This document shows, in pieces, positions 22,898 through 34,599 of a DNA stretch of 64,000 nucleotides (positions are counted from its first letter, which is position 1; each line of letters opens with the position of its first letter). A program made the translations under genes and the position numbers. The notes under the pieces were generated by a model that had not been told where the DNA came from, ran no database searches, and worked only from the letters and a program-made list of their open reading frames with translations. The DNA comes from Pictodentalium vernedei (taxonomy: Eukaryota; Mollusca; Scaphopoda; Dentaliida; Dentaliidae): NCBI GenBank assembly GCA_031216915.1, contig CM062296.1:58278584-58342583 (forward strand), given 5' to 3'.

Positions 22898-23035
22898 GAT
22901 TCTATGAAGAAAAAAAAAAGTAAAGTTACGATTTACAAATATCATTGATTATTTTGGGAAGAGACGGACAATAATTCATGAAGTCAACAATAAATGCAAT
23001 TCAATAATGGAATATTTAATTTATTCATTGATATA

Positions 23036-23310
23036 TTCATGTATTGGAGTTCAACGACACTTTCGACGGCCAGGGTCACCTCGTGTCGGGCAGTTTTATG
23101 GGTGGAGGAAGCCGGAGTACCGGGAGAGAACCACCGAGAAACGGCAAGCAACTATCAGGTTACCCAACGCACTAACTCCGCACAAGCAGGGTTAGCATTG
23201 GATGCATACAGGTGCACCATCGATGTGCATTACGCCTTAGTACACAGCGCCACCGTGCCTCCCAAGGGGCAATCGGGAATAGCGGAACGATTTTCAAAGT
23301 GAGTGGGCTG
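23036..23310 (-). mobile_element. SINE, partial, alternative 3' module
   Basis: Inverted copy carrying the TCGTGTCGGGCAGTTTTA module at its tail side and the TGCATTACGCCTTAGTACAC body. The tRNA head is missing. Confidence 0.82.
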
Positions 23311-23510
23311 TAACGGGCGATGGATGGATGGATGGTCGTCGGTATGACGGGCCGACCATGGTTCGGCCCGTGAGACGAACATTTCAAATTCCCGGGTCCC
23401 AAAACCACCATTTCCACGCATCTGAGCGGATAATTTGAGATTTTTTCAGGAGATGTATTTTTGAAGGATGTCACACTTTGAGTTTGAGATCCGTTAAAAT
23501 CGAAACGTCA

Positions 23511-23596
23511 GTAAAGCATACAGGTGAGGTCTATTTATTAGCTTTCGTCGTAACGACCAAAGCTGATAAATAGACCTCACCTGTATGCTTTACCAG
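23511..23596 (+). mobile_element. Short perfect hairpin
   Basis: GTAAAGCATACAGGTGAGGT and onward, folding at TTTCGTCGTAACGACCAAAG. Confidence 0.82.
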
Positions 23597-24588
23597 ACGT
23601 TAACAGCAATAATACTGGCTGTGGATTATTTTTCCTGGGGGTGGATTTGTTACTTGTATGTCTGTAAGATTACGATCTATTAAAGATAACCGATTTTTAA
23701 CAGACTGTATTCATTTTAGCGTTTGCTGCCGCTTACTGCAAAAAAAAAAAATAGATTATCCGAAACCATCGAAACTGACACAGGAAACGAGAGAAACATA
23801 GTTGGCGAAAATGTGGGTGAGGCTCTGGATGCGCCCCTTGTTTTACCAGTCATTGGTTGTGTTAAAAGAAATGCATACATAAAAAAAACACATGGCCCGG
23901 CAAAAAAGTGGAGGGGCTGAAGCCCCCCCCCCCCCACCAGCCCCCCCCCCCCCCATCCCCGTTCCGCGGCCCCTGGTTAGGACAGAATCGGCGGAGATGC
24001 TTGTGGTGTTTTGAGCTTCAAAGACATTTTACGCTCATACGCTGCTCAAGTTGTCAATATTTAGTTGAAATCGAATATCAAACCGATTCGTGTAAAAAAG
24101 TATCCAGTCAATTCGAATAGCAAATCTTCAAGTGTGTGTCGATAAAATCCACTGAAAGGTTACATGTTCTTTGAAATTGTAGCAAAGATCAAATTCTTCT
24201 TCTTATGTGTAACATATTGATCAGAAATGTTTTGTTTTGAAAATTTTTGGTCAAAATTTGAAGAAATATTGAGCTTCCGCTCGATAAGAATCCCTCGGTT
24301 ATATTACTCGGTGATCTGAACAGTTGTCTTCTGAACGCGTAGAGTCCATTACAAAATATTATTGGGCAGTTCAACCTCCTGAACGAAATTCAAGAACCCA
24401 CATTCATAACCCCTACAGGTAAAGACTGTTAGACAGAATAATCATCATTAACCACATGAACGAAATTCAAGTACCCACACCCATAATTCCTATACGTAAT
24501 TCACGTTTAGACCCAATAATAACCAGTGACAATGTAAAGGTTATTAATTATGGAACGATTGGATTGGGTCTCTATGATCGAAACTTTC
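23597..24588. other. No gene; C-run cluster
   Basis: Two C runs at about 23924-23955 next to GTGGAGGGGCTGAAGCCCC suggest the end of a further MITE, but no partner end was found. Confidence 0.45.
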
Positions 24589-24840
24589 TTAACCCTTTAC
24601 CTAACCTGAAAAGCAGACGACACTTGCAAAAATAATTCTTGAATAACTAATTTTTTTCGTTTTTTGTCTCAAAAACATAGGTTATGACCACTCGTTGGAA
24701 CGAGCTCGACGAGCTCGTTCCAACGAGAGGTCATAACCTATGTTTTTGAGACAAAAAATGAAAAAAATAATGAAAATTAATTGGCGATTTTTGAGAATAG
24801 CGCTGGCCGGTTTTGGCCGTTACGTTAGATAAAGGGTTAA
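24589..24840 (+). mobile_element. TTAA-type MITE family A, well preserved
   Basis: TTAACCCTTTACCTAACC to GTTAGATAAAGGGTTAA. The arms CATAGGTTATGACC and tip GTTGGAACGAGCTCGACG form a near-perfect hairpin. It is nearly identical to the copy at 28653. Confidence 0.93.
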
Positions 24841-24987
24841 ATATACGCTTTCCCTTTCAAAAGGAAATGTTTAGAAACAGCACAACGCAGACATTCTGAA
24901 AATAAATAATCTAATTTTCTCTTTACCAAACAAATGGGCTGCTTCCACCAACGTGATTTACAAATTGAGCTGTTGAAAAAAATCAAA

Positions 24988-25128
24988 CTATTTCAACAAA
25001 ACCACATCATGCGACCTCTCACTGGAACGAGCTGGCAGAGGTTTTGTTAATTTTTTTTTTAAAAATTAAAAAAAAAATGTTATTTAAAATAATAAATTTT
25101 CATATCCTGAGCGTTGGTTAAAGGGTTA
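24988..25128 (+). mobile_element. TTAA-type MITE family B, degraded
   Basis: Has AACAAAACCACATCATGCG, a damaged tip (GGAACGAGCTGGCAGAGG) and the right end GGTTAAAGGGTTAA. Confidence 0.7.
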
Positions 25129-26046
25129 AAGAATCAGACTTAACACACTAATATGGCCTAAATACAATATGAATAATGCCTCCGCTACCTTTTTTTTAAA
25201 TGGGCGGAGGGCTTTATTCCAGACTATTCTTTTTCCTCCCGTAAACACGGCAAACCATGGTTAGACGGTCACTTAGAAGTGAAATCCGCCGGCGTGATCG
25301 TTCTCGGAATCAGGGTCTGAAACCATACCCTGAACACTATCGGCCTTACATGTAGTACAGTGGGAAATAAACTGAATAATATGAAATGGTTTGCCAGTTC
25401 CACATACATCAATAAACTTGATGATGAGTCTCTAACAGTAAAAAGGGCGAAACGATTTTGGCACGTTCCTAAACGTTTCTAAAAGTTTAAAAGATAAAAC
25501 TATATCACCACTTTGTATAGACGTGACATTTGGTGAAAAGGGGTTATCGACGACGATAATGCGAAAGCGGAAACAATGAATGAGATTTTTTTTTAAAAAA
25601 TACAAAAAGTTAACGATAGAAATCGCCGGCTCTCGGTTTTCAGGAGAAATGCAATAATTAATTTCATTACACGCCTGTTCCCTGCCTGTTCTATGAAATC
25701 CCAATCTACAGCAACACGAAACCATGTGGAAAATAAAAGTCTGCTCCGCAAACAGGTACGGAACGGAAATCGTTACGGACTATTTTTAAATAGAAGCAAA
25801 ATTTGTAGAAGATCACAAACAGATTGATAGTATATCAGGGCAAATTCTAAGCTATATCAGCTAGAAAAACGGAACTATACCCCAAATCGACTTACACTTG
25901 ATAAAATGTATGTGTCATTTTCTCAACCTATCTTGGAGTACGCTAACCCCGGGCGGGGTGGTGCTGGCCAAACACTACTGAAACGTGTAGTATGGAGAAA
26001 CGAATGGATGATACGCACTGTGATGCTGCTCTTACTATTACCTGGC
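25129..26046. other. No feature recognised
   Basis: The 97-codon minus frame at 25432-25725 has no signature. The rest is unassigned. Confidence 0.45.
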
Positions 26047-26801
26047 CAGGGACGTGGCGAGAGGTGTCCGATTTGGGGGGGGGGGGGGGCGGTGGTAGGA
26101 TAGTGAATTGCCAACTAGGGGAAGGGAACGGGAGGTGGTGATCCCCTCCCGATCCCTTCCCCTAGTTGGAAATTCACTACCGAGAAAAATTTGAAAATGA
26201 AGCGGGAGCATAAAATTGATTCTGGTAACTAAAATGCCAACACTTTTATAATAGAATTATCAGGTTGTTATTATTATTTGGTATTACTCTGGCAGTTGAA
26301 TATGTATTAAACAAATGCTCAAGCTGAGAACTTTGTGCAATTCATACTTCCCAAATATTAAATCAGATCTTATGCAGGAATGATCAGTTTTCTATGTTTC
26401 ATCATTTTGTAACTGTGAATGATGGAATTAACTCAGGATAACGATTTTACATGATACGATTTTATAGAAGTACATTTCGAGGATTTTTTTCATTACGATA
26501 AGTAAACGTACTATAAAAATCTCGTACCGATTGACATCATGCACACATGTGAAGCTCGATATTGCGTATACTGTAGTTGCAAATAGTAACAGTTTGATTT
26601 GTTGCCGATTTGAAACCGAGTTGGAATTTTGGGAAGTAAACGTGACAAAAGCATCGCCAAACAAGCTCTAAAATCCAGAAAGATGGACTTTCAAACTACA
26701 CATGACTTGCCCTCCGAATTTCCAACTTTTGGACATTTTGTCCTGATACGCCAAACACACACACACACTCACACACACCTCCCCCTGTCACCACGTCCCT
26801 G
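26047..26801 (+). mobile_element. hAT-like non-autonomous element
   Basis: CAGGGACGTGGCGAGAGG to CCTGTCACCACGTCCCTG. Eight-bp flanks TACCTGGC and TGCCTGAC match at 6 of 8 positions. It contains a G run, the palindrome at 26096-26181 (TAGTGAATTGCCAACTAGGG and complement) and no convincing ORF. Confidence 0.78.
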
Positions 26802-26844
26802 TGCCTGACTAACAAGGTCTGTTCTTAGACATCGTCTAGTACTG

Positions 26845-27050
26845 GTGTACATTTGGCATTCCCTAGGTGGTAAACGATTTATACACAATATGAGCATATT
26901 CTATCTGATTATAAACGGAATAGCACCGTACAATCTTGGATCACTGCTTTCCAATCTAGTAATCGAATGTGCACAGTATAATCTGTGGAATTCATCAAAT
27001 TTTCAACAATATAAACTCCGTATTAACTCTTTTTGCGCGATAGGCGACTG
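26845..27050 (+). pseudogene. Non-LTR retrotransposon ORF2 C-terminal fragment
   Basis: Encodes a short peptide containing MSIFYLIINGIAPYNLGSLL followed by YNLWNSSNFQQYKLRINSF. This matches the 'FYKIINGxAP...YNLRN' pattern found near the ORF2 end of invertebrate non-LTR elements. It continues without a gap into a 107-bp unit and then a TTAA-type MITE, and the same arrangement recurs inverted at 0.86-1.49 kb. Confidence 0.6.
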
Positions 27051-27128
27051 AAGTCGACAGACGGCAGACCGCGGAAAGGTACTGCAGTAGTCATTTTAGC
27101 CAACTGTGTGTGTCCATTCCCAAGTGCT

Positions 27129-27347
27129 TTTAACCCTTTACCCAACACAGACGATATCAAAATTTATTATTTTAAATATCATTTTTTCAAATGTTTCAAA
27201 AAATTTCAACAAAACCATATCATGTGACCCCTCACATGATATGGTTTTGTTGAAATTGTTTGAAAAATAATATTTTTTTCAATTGCTGAAGTTGCATATT
27301 ACGCTGGGGGGGGGGGGGGGTGCGGCCGATTCGTTGGGTAAAAGGTT
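27129..27347 (+). mobile_element. TTAA-type MITE family B with G-run
   Basis: Left end TTAACCCTTTACCCAACA. The hairpin tip is lost, so the two CATGTGACCCCTC arms nearly meet. A run of about 15 G at 27307 lies in the right arm. Confidence 0.82.
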
Positions 27348-27769
27348 GAACAAACATACGTATTCCTATGTTTCGGGCACCATTTATATCCTATCCATGA
27401 ACAACGATATCGTCCCTTAAAAGTATAAAGGTGCCATTTAAATATATACAGGAAATCATTTGAAAAACTGTCAGTGAGATCATTAGAACATCTTTTAAAA
27501 TAATAACGCTTTTTAGTCTAACAACCTATACTTTTTGTAAAATTCCTGATGAATATTAGGCGCTAAGAATTCTGTTTCTCAGATTATTCCGCACCTAAAG
27601 AGTTAAACTAATGTCGAAAGTATTGTCGAAAGTATATGGGAGTAAGGGGAAGAATGAGATCAACTGCTGTGGTATGCTGTAGGACAATCGTCTTGCCTCA
27701 TCAGCAAAGGTCACAGTGCACCTCTGTACTGTCTTGAGAGACATTCGAACTGTGAAGCATGAGGAACTA

Positions 27770-27772
27770 AAT

Positions 27773-27807
<35 letters not shown>

Positions 27808-28130
27808 TTGGGGTTTAACGACACTTTCGACAACTAGGGTCACCTCGTGTCGGACAGTTTTACGGGTAGAGGAAGCCGAAGTACCGGGAGAGAACCACCG
27901 AGCAACGGCTCCTCCACGTACTAACTCCGCAAACGCAAGGTTAGTATTGGTTGAAGACGAATACACCAAGAATGCCTCAGTACACAGTGCCATCTTGCCC
28001 TTCCCCCCCCCCCCCCCCCCTACGTAGGCAATCGGTATGAAATGTCTTGCTTAAGGACACCACGCAGCTAGCACGGCGGGGATCGAACCGTGGACTTTTC
28101 GATTTGAAGTTCAATGCCTTTGTAAATGTT
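27770..28130 (-). mobile_element. SINE with degenerate tRNA head
   Basis: The ATTT-repeat tail lies at the left, followed by the alternative 3' module, the body, an internal C run at about 28003-28020 and a decayed box B (complement GGGGATCGAACC). Full-length orientation is minus. Confidence 0.82.
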
Positions 28131-28324
28131 TATCAAACAGAGTGCAAAATTAAGGGGGCAGTACTGAAAGTTTTGAAGTTGGGCATCGCAAGCACGATGC
28201 TGTTTATTTTATTGAACAATAACGCGTGATGTATTTTTCATATTATTCATTGTTGGGAGGCTTCATGTATAATTTAAAAAGTGACGTAATATTGCAAAAT
28301 CATTATTTTTGAAGACATGTTATT

Positions 28325-28645
28325 ATTTATATTTATTTGTGTTTACGGTCATATACTTATGCACAATGGCTAATCATGACCGTGACAGTTTTACGGGTGG
28401 AGGAAGCCGGAGTCCCGGAGAGAACCACCGAGCAACGACGAGCAGCTGGCATCCCCAACATCGTAACTCCACACTGCATCACAGGCAGGGTTAGATTGGT
28501 ACCATCGACGTGCAGTACGCCTTAGTAGGCGGCGTCATCGTGACCCTATGTGGACAGTCGGGGTTAAATGCCTTCCCAAGGACACAACTCGGGAGTCCAA
28601 ATTGATCGCTCAGACGGTCACTCATACAATGATTAATCGGGCTCG
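28325..28645 (-). mobile_element. SINE, 5' part degraded
   Basis: The tail side has GTCATATACTTATGCACAAT and the body reads to GCCTTCCCAAGGACACAACT; the tRNA-like part is barely recognisable. It matches the 4.8-kb subfamily. Confidence 0.82.
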
Positions 28646-28652
28646 ACGTTGC

Positions 28653-28904
28653 TTAACCCTTTACCTAACATGAAAAGCAGACGACACTTGCAAAAAAAAT
28701 TCTTGAATAACTAATTCTTTTCATTTTTTGTCTCAAAAACATAGGTTATGACCCCTCGTTGGAACGAGCTCGACGAGCACGTTCCAACGAGGGGTCATAA
28801 CCTATGTTTTTGAGACAAAAAATGAAAAAAATAATGAAAATTAATTGGCGATTTTTGAGAATAGCGCTGGCCGGTTTTGGCCGTTACGTTGGGTAAAGGG
28901 TTAA
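28653..28904 (+). mobile_element. TTAA-type MITE family A, well preserved
   Basis: Same structure and almost the same sequence as 24589-24840. It ends GTTGGGTAAAGGGTTAA. The close identity suggests recent activity. Confidence 0.93.
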
Positions 28905-29055
28905 CGTCGGTGATCTGACGAGAACCGGTTTCGCAACGGCACCGCGCCTCGCGAAGACATGTACTTTCGATTATATACGTTAGGATTGCCAATTTGACTC
29001 AACTGGGTCACCACCTTGGATCTACCTGATAAAACATGTTTAAACGATATAATAC

Positions 29056-30060
29056 AGCGCTGTCGTGAATTGGCCACTTTCCACGGGTGGGCTATATTTT
29101 CACGGACGCAATAAAATTTGATTCCAAACACTAATTATAGGAATAATCATCAAACATTTAATTAATGAAGCTCCGGGTGCTTTTGCGGTTTACCCCCATT
29201 AGTCAGACACCCAACTGTCATACACCCCAGCTGTCAGACAGTTAATTAGGGATTAGCTGAAGTTAAAATAGACGATTACCTATTGTTATAAATGGAACAA
29301 CCCAGATGTATACAATCCGAATAAAATTTAGTTTCAACATTTTGTTTGGTACATATATTGTGTAATAACACTGATAACTTTGATCTAAAATTTGAAAATA
29401 TTTTTTTTTTCCAAACAGTTTGCTGTTTTTTTTTTTTTATAAAACATGGTTTTCTATTTATTTACGTTAAAAATGAGTTATCATGAAATATGAATTTTTA
29501 TTTATTTACTATAAAACAAGTCTAAATATTTTCTTTATTCTTCTTCAGATTTTTCATTTTATTGTTTTTTCTGTTTATTTAACAAAAAAAAAAATATTTG
29601 TATGATTATTCATGTCTAGAAATCTTTTCTTGTTGTATTTCATATTTTTCTTTTTATTGTGATTATTTCCTATTTATTTTCTTTGTTTCATACAATATGA
29701 TTTTCTGTTTCATTATCACAAAAAAAACTATTTATGTGTGCGATTATTCATGTTATTGTCACATATTTCATAATTTTATTGTCATTTATTTTCTATTTAT
29801 TTCTAAAACACACTGGTGAAGAAATAAATCGCTAAAAGTTAATTAATTGTTTCTTTTCTGTCTGACTTATTGGAATATCCCACTTTATTCTGAAGGTTAT
29901 AAGTAAGGGATTAGCTGTTCAAAAAACCCAATAATCTGTGATTATAAACTGTATGACAACTGAGGTGTCTGACTAATGGGGGGATACCCTTTTGCTGATG
30001 CTGATTTCTATTTCCCGGTAAACACATGCGTTGACGACCAATCCATGGCGACAGTTCTGT
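29056..30060 (+). mobile_element. CCGTGG-family MITE split by an 802-bp insertion
   Basis: The left arm ends at the hairpin centre AATGAAGCTCCGGGTGC. The right arm resumes at 29996 (TGATGCTGATTTC) and runs to ATCCATGGCGACAG. The insertion occupies 29187-29988. Confidence 0.82.
29187..29988 (+). mobile_element. A/T-rich 802-bp element with 7-bp duplication
   Basis: Flanked by CTTTTGC. Inverted ends are GGTTTACCCCCATTAGTCAG and its imperfect complement (CTGACTAATGGGGGGATACC), continuing as AACTGTCATAC. The interior (29390-29870) is strongly A/T-rich with T runs and repeated TTATTTATTT, and no transposase was recognised. Confidence 0.85.
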
Positions 30061-30350
30061 ATTCCACTCTCTGATTGTAAATTATGTAGACTCCAAATAG
30101 CGCTGGCACTGGCGAGGCTCGAGATGGCCATGTTATCTCTCTCTCTCAGTGAGATGAAATAGTACTATTCCGATAACATTTCCAAATGATGCACAGCTAG
30201 TTTTTTTTTCGACGAAAACGGTCGCAACAATAGCCTTCCATTTACGCATTTCCTCGGAATTTATTGAAAATTATATAGAGCACAAAAAAGTTTCAGCTAA
30301 TGGACCTATGGGTAAACCACTTTCTAGTGTTCATGGATAAATGACTGGTT

Positions 30351-30514
30351 ATACACAGAACGACACAAACCTTTGAATGGGTTAATCGATATGACATGAC
30401 ATCCAGCACGGAAGGATAAAACGAGAGGCCGAGGGCCTCACGTTTTATCCTTCCGCGATGACATAAGTGCCATGTCGATTAAACCATTCTCACGCGTGTC
30501 GTTCTGTGTTTATT
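30351..30514 (+). mobile_element. Hairpin MITE with ACACAGAACGAC ends
   Basis: ATACACAGAACGACACAAAC at the left and GTGTCGTTCTGTGTTTAT at the right. The tip is GAGAGGCCGAGGGCCTCACG. The ends resemble those of the hairpins at 2838 and 56405. Confidence 0.82.
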
Positions 30515-30614
30515 ACACGCCTCCACGTCTATAAAAAACAACAAGTAATAACAGGACACACAGCAATTCATTTGACAAATATCAACAGATACAACACACT
30601 TCGAACTTTATTCA

Positions 30615-30745
30615 TTGAACATTTGCTAATGATGATTTGTATTAACTGGTAAACGCACTCGTAGACATCACTATCCAGGTGTGAATTACGACCACTCCAC
30701 GGCGAATGTATTGCATCCCACTCTCAACTTGTAATTTCTGCAGAT
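30615..30745 (+). mobile_element. CCGTGG-family MITE, right arm only
   Basis: TTGCTAATGATGATTTGT through GAATTACGACCACTCCACGG. The left arm is missing. Confidence 0.7.
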
Positions 30746-30762
30746 TCCAAATGGCGTTGGTC

Positions 30763-31004
30763 CCCATTGCCCACGAGGGGCACAGTGGTGTTGTGTACTA
30801 AGGCGTACTGGACGTCGATGATGCACCTGTCTTCAACCAATGCTAACCCTACTTGTGTGGAGTTGGCATATTGGGGAGCTAACAGTTGCTCGGCGGTTCC
30901 TCCAGGATACTCCGGCTTCCTTCACCCGTAAAACTATCATGGTCATAATTAGCCATTGTGCAGAAATATGTGACCTTAGACACCAATAAATACATAAATA
31001 TATA
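30763..31004 (+). mobile_element. SINE, 5'-truncated
   Basis: Begins near GGGGCACAGTGGTGTTGTG and ends ACACCAATAAATACATAAAT. It splits a sequence whose halves (GATTCCAAATGGCG and GGCGCTGGCACTAG) are contiguous in a related repeat at about 30090. Confidence 0.85.
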
Positions 31005-31074
31005 AATGGCGCTGGCACTAGAGGGGGTCGTGGTGGTCAGGTTATTACTCTCTCTCCCTCAATTTGTGCACGGA

Positions 31075-33168
31075 TAGTGTTAGTAGTATAGCAGGGGGTT
31101 TTCGTGCCTCGTTACCCGGAACTTTGCCAGAGCAACTAGTGTTAAATTCCCTTAGGAACCGGAGCCGTTCGCCGGAGCAACATTTTCCTTTGGAAAAGTA
31201 CGGCTCCATCAAGCTAGATCCGACAAGTGGTATAGCTACTGTATATATAGTATGCTATGACATGTATAGAGATATATGTACGCATGGGGCTATGGATATA
31301 TATTTTGGGTAAGTGGTGGAAAGATAATGGGAAAATTGGGTTTTCTTGAAAGTTTTTCCCGCGAAACGGTTGACGTTGCTATTGACGCCGTGACGTCATG
31401 ATACGCGCGCGACGTCATAGAGATGCTGACCACTGTTATTGTCCACTATACAATCTGGCATAAGGTTATTCGGGTCAGTGGATGTCGGACTTCTCGTATG
31501 AGGCGGGGGTGATATGGTAGTAGTGGTATATATCCATGTTGGTGTACTATTAGCCCCCCTTGGGTCTTCATATTATGCTATGTCTGCTATAGCTAGGTCA
31601 AGCAGTATTGTGGGGGGGGGGGGGGGGGGGGGGGGTAATGCATGGTCGGCCAGTGTGGTAATGCAAGCTAGTCTATGGTGGTTTAAATTGGACAGTATAG
31701 GATGAATGGTCTGTTGGCCTATTACCCCCTTATTACTATTAACCTACCGAATCCTTTGTATTATCTTGCTCGATAGCTCATTTGCTCGACGGACTTCGAG
31801 TCGTTCGAGCAAATGAGCTAACGAGCAATTGCTCGTTCGAGTGACTCCTCGAACGACTCTTAGACTCATTTCTGAAAAAGGGATTCCATAGCGACAGGCA
31901 TTTTCCAAAAAGGGATTCTTAAAAAGGCAATCCGTAATTGGGATTCCTATCCGAGTCCGTAAAATTTGGATTCCGTGTTTTGACATCAGGCATTACCCTA
32001 ACCCACAGTACCTCTTAGCCTAGCATTACATACTACCTATACAAGTCATACAATAACATGAATCATTAGGCGGATTAATAGTACCAAGCACTAACATGGG
32101 GCCTATAGGTGTATATACCGCCCATACTATACTACCGTTCTAAACTACCAGGTAGTACTCCTACCCACAATACCCCTATACCTAGCATTGCATACTACTT
32201 ATACCAGCCATAGGATAACATGAAACATTAGGTACTAAGGGCTAACATGGAACCTGTAGGGCTGCTTAGGTCGATTAGTAGTACTAATGGCTTTCGGGGG
32301 GGGGGGGGGGGCACAGAGCTATATATTGTCCATACAATACTGCTGTTCTATACTGCCAGGCATTACCCCCACTCCACAATACCTCTTGACCTGCATCCTA
32401 TACCCCACTTATAAACAAGAGATTATAGTACTGCCTGACCTAGCATTACGAACTACCAATACCAGCCATAAGATAATACAAAGGATTCGGTAGGTTAATA
32501 GTACTAAGGGGGTAATAGGCCAACAGACCATTCATCCTATACTGTCCAATTTAAACCATCAAGACAAGGACTATCTTGCAATACCGCACTGACCGACCAT
32601 GCCCCCCCCCCCCCCCCCACACACACACAATACTGCTTGACCTAGCTATAGTAGACATAGCATAATATGAAGACCCAAGCGCTAATAGTATATCAACATG
32701 GATATATACCACTACTACCATATCACCCCACCCCATACGAGTAGTCCGACATCCACTGACCCGAATAACGTTATGCCAGATTGTATAGAGGACAATAACA
32801 GTGGTCAGCATCTCTATGACGTCGCGCGCGTATCATGACGTCACGACGTCAATAGCAACGTCAACCGTTTCGCGGGAAAAACTTTCAAGAAAACCCAATT
32901 TTCCTATCGTCTTTCCACCACTTACCCATAATATATACCTATAGCCCCGTGCGTACATATATCACTATATATACATGCCATAGCATACTATATATACATG
33001 TACAGTACCTACACCACTTGTCGGATCTAGCTTCATGGAGCCGTACTTTTCCAAAGGAAAAAGTTGCTCCGGCGAACGGCTCCGGTTTCTATGGGAATTT
33101 AACACTAGTTGCTCCGGCATAGCTCCGGGTAATGAGGCACGAACACCTCCTGCTATACTTCTAGTGTT
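31075..33168 (+). mobile_element. Fold-back element 3, arms about 690 bp
   Basis: The left arm (31075-31766) and right arm (32470-33168) are inverted copies, seen for example in GCCGTTCGCCGGAGCAAC and ATGACGTCATGATACGCGCG blocks. The loop holds a hairpin (31770-31835, TTTGCTCGACGGACTTCGAG) and about three tandem, diverged units of about 190 bp carrying CCCACAATACC and TAGCATTACATACTACC. Long G/C runs occur in both arms and in the loop. Confidence 0.88.
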
Positions 33169-33364
33169 TGCAACAAAAACGCCAACGACTGAGCCTTCCA
33201 TTGTGTCCATTGAGAAATTCCTGGTAACATACGTATGTATATTCTAACAAAATAGTTCGTAAGATTTTTCTGTGTTACAAAAATCTGGTAATATGCGTAT
33301 GTATATTCTAACAAAATAGTCCGCAAGCTTTTTCTCTGTTACAAAAATCTGGTAATATGTGTAT

Positions 33365-33683
33365 GTACAGTTAAAACTAGAAGTCCTGTCATGAAATGCG
33401 CACAAATAGCACGTTCATATGCGCGTTAATGTGCGCGTTATGGCCCAAGTGAAGCTATCAAATTCTGTACATATGGCCTGTGCACAAACAATGTTTCAGC
33501 CAATGGACCTCCGGGTAACCCGGAGGTCCATTGGCAGAAACATTGCATGTGTTTGCTATGAGTAACCAGGAGAACCTGCCGTGCTCTGGATGCCATTCGA
33601 TATGGCAATTGCGTGTAATTCCAACGCGCAATTAAGCCTAGATAAGCGCACTATTCGTTACAGGACTTCTAGTTTTAACTGTA
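33365..33683 (-). mobile_element. TA-type MITE family B, inverted
   Basis: Same termini (TACAGTTAAAACTAGAAG) and the GGACCTCCGGGTAACCCG centre. About 319 bp. Confidence 0.94.
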
Positions 33684-33753
33684 TATTCTTACACAATAGT
33701 TTGTAAGCGTTTTCTTTGTTGGAGAGAGAGTTAATGATCCCGTTCAAATCTTA

Positions 33754-34212
33754 ACCCACTAGGCAATTTAAAATACTTTTCTTAAAATCTAATCATGGCT
33801 GCTTCACAGCAGCAATGATTAGATTTGAAGACAGAAAAATATTTTATATTTGATGAAAAGTTCAATAAAGATTGACTCAAGAATTCACTGCTAAAAAGCT
33901 GATACGAGTTTTCAAGGGAAAACATTGGTTAATTTGGCTCAAATATACTTATTTAACGGCAAGAGATTTCCTGTTTTTGGTAGAAATATCCGTCAGCAGC
34001 ATACAAAGAGTTCTTCGAAATGCATTGTCATCGAAAAAATAAGACGCAGGCCAATTAACAGATCGCCTTTGTGTTTTGAAATAAATCGAAAAACTGATCA
34101 TTAAATGCAACAAGAAAGGGCAAAAAAGAACATAAAATAAAACCAAAGGTCAAGGAGTTTTTTTCAGCAGTTATTCACGGAAATATACTTTGGGTATAAT
34201 TGCCTAGCGGTC
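33754..34212 (+). mobile_element. Possible element with CACTAGGCAATTT ends
   Basis: The ends CCACTAGGCAATTTAAAA and ATAATTGCCTAGCGGTC are roughly inverted. An internal hairpin (TCTAATCATGGCTGCTTCAC) lies at 33785-33830. A 65-codon minus-strand frame inside shows no family signature. Confidence 0.5.
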
Positions 34213-34599
34213 AATCTTGAAAACCTATTTGTTAATCACTCTTGCACACGGAATATGTTTTAATGGCAACACATCAATCATTATGGTGACACAAGCGGTA
34301 AATAACAATACCTGTATATCTTCTCCTTAAATTATATCATTGATTATTTTTCTCATTAGGAACTTTCAATCTGTGTTTCTGAGGAGAGTCGTGTACGATA
34401 CCGTATCACAACATAATTGATGATGTTTCCCCCCTATTAACCTCATACTTTAATATGAAACCGATCGAGCTCCGCCATTCATAGATAACCCAAATACCGC
34501 TGTAAATACAGCTTATTACCACCACATGGGTTTCCGATATGGTGTATTGAAGTCGGGTCCTCGTCCATGGACATGAAACCTACATGGCGATAATGCCAA

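Noticed and set aside
26428..26664. Hydrophobic minus-strand ORF as a receptor exon
   Set aside because: It lies inside the hAT-like element 26047-26801, has no receptor motif and no consistent splice sites.
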